5,766 nucleotides of DNA from contig JAHJNP010000036.1 in assembly GCA_018820745.1 (NCBI GenBank), forward strand, positions 1-5,766, read 5' to 3'. Below are positions 5,066 through 5,766 of the stretch, piece after piece. Every line of letters starts with the position of its first letter. The first letter of the stretch is position 1. The DNA is from Gammaproteobacteria bacterium. Lineage in GTDB: Bacteria; Pseudomonadota; Gammaproteobacteria; Burkholderiales; Thiobacillaceae. Both the position numbers and the translations under genes were made by a program. Under the pieces are notes generated by a model. The model was not told the origin of the DNA. It did not search any database and saw nothing but the letters and a program-made list of their open reading frames with translations.

Positions 5066-5766
5066 TTACCCGCCCAGCAACTGCGCCGCCTGCCTGTACC
5101 AGTCGGCGAGATAGGGCGGAATGAACAAACCCAGCATCAGCACCAGCCCCAGATGCAGGAACACCGGCGTCAGGGCGGGCTGGTAGGGCAGCTTCGCCGA
5201 TTCGGTCTCGCCGAACACCATCGGCTGCACCTTGCCGAAGATGGAGGCAAACGCCACGCCCAGCGCCAGCAGCAGGAAGGGCGTGGCCCAGGGATGATCG
5301 TGCATGGCGGTGGTGATGATGAGGAATTCGCTGGCGAAGACGCCGAACGGCGGCACGCCGAGGATGGCGACGGTGCCCAGCATCAGCCCCCAGCCGATGG
5401 TGGGGTTGGTCTTGATCAGCCCGCGGATGTCGACCATCAATTGCGAGCCGGCCTTTTGCGTGGCGTGGCCGACGGCGAAGAAGATGGCGGACTTGGTGAG
5501 CGAGTGCATGGTCATGTGCAGGAGCGCGGCGAAGTTGGCCACCGCGCCGCCCATGCCGAAGGCAAAGGTGATCAGGCCCATGTGCTCGATCGAGGAGTAG
5601 GCGAACATGCGCTTCACATCCGTCTGGCGCTTGATCAGGAAGGCGGCGACCACCACCGACAGCAGGCCGAAGCCCATCATCAGGTTGCCTGCCATGTCGT
5701 TGCCGAGCGCGCCGTCGACCAGTACCTTGGAACTCATCACCGCGTACAGCGCGACGTTGAGGAGCA
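5066..5766 (-). CDS. hyfF: HyfF-like proton-channel membrane subunit (NuoM/N family), C-terminal part
   Basis: The frame enters from the right edge and stops at TAA 5066-5068, giving 232 complete residues, roughly the last 45 percent of a HyfF of about 500. It begins LLNVALYAVMSSKVL, a HyfF-like transmembrane segment, and continues with VKRMFAYSSIEHMGLITFAFG, then LLHMTMHSLTKSAIFFAVGH (with the conserved membrane Lys of LTK), TIGWGLMLGTVAILGVPPFGVFASEF, and further hydrophobic segments to the end. These are landmarks of the antiporter-like subunits that conduct protons or sodium in complex I, hydrogenase 4 and formate hydrogenlyase. HyfF-type subunits are distinguished from NuoL/M by sequence rather than a single motif, so a related subunit is possible. 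In E. coli the order hyfF-hyfG-hyfH-hyfI applies; here hyfG follows directly, 71 bases away. Any further membrane subunits would lie to the right of the window. Confidence 0.85.
   Translation of the reverse strand, partial: LLNVALYAVMSSKVLVDGALGNDMAGNLMMGFGLLSVVVAAFLIKRQTDVKRMFAYSSIEHMGLITFAFGMGGAVANFAALLHMTMHSLTKSAIFFAVGHATQKAGSQLMVDIRGLIKTNPTIGWGLMLGTVAILGVPPFGVFASEFLIITTAMHDHPWATPFLLLALGVAFASIFGKVQPMVFGETESAKLPYQPALTPVFLHLGLVLMLGLFIPPYLADWYRQAAQLLGG

Overview
The window is GC-rich, densely coded DNA. The gene content (a CbbO-type Rubisco-activase subunit plus a membrane complex related to complex I and group 4 hydrogenases) suggests a chemolithoautotrophic proteobacterium, most likely betaproteobacterial (Thiobacillus or Gallionellaceae-like). 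The taxonomic guess is inference from gene content and style, not from a marker gene.

Layout. (1) Bases 1-294, plus strand: the C-terminal end of a VWA-domain protein, best read as CbbO. (2) Bases 422-1412, minus strand: a row of three small genes, in transcription order a ribbon-helix-helix DNA-binding protein, a YkgJ-type cysteine-cluster protein, and a DUF167/YggU protein whose start overlaps the preceding stop. (3) Bases 1413-1612: a divergent intergenic region with a perfect 9-bp inverted repeat, a repeated 8-mer and a plausible promoter for the ribbon-helix-helix gene. (4) Bases 1613-2784, plus strand: a spermidine-synthase-like SAM-fold protein followed by a small winged-helix protein, ending in a clear Rho-independent terminator. 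(5) Bases 2815-5766, minus strand: a Hyf-like operon running hyfF (partial) - hyfG - hyfI, convergent with the previous pair. Its two intergenic gaps each hold a different REP-like inverted repeat.

The most notable point is that the HyfG-like large subunit has lost all four cysteines that hold the Ni-Fe centre: the two CxxC sites read RVSGDS and NLSYSG. The HyfI-like small subunit keeps its iron-sulfur ligands and the HyfF-like subunit looks like an intact ion-pumping antenna. No HyfH ferredoxin subunit lies between G and I. The complex is therefore unlikely to be a hydrogenase. It resembles the energy-converting-hydrogenase-related (Ehr) group, whose electron partners are poorly known. Its closeness to cbbO allows, but does not prove, a role in energising carbon fixation.

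No tRNA, rRNA, CRISPR array or transposase gene was seen. No stretch longer than 300 bases lacks a gene.
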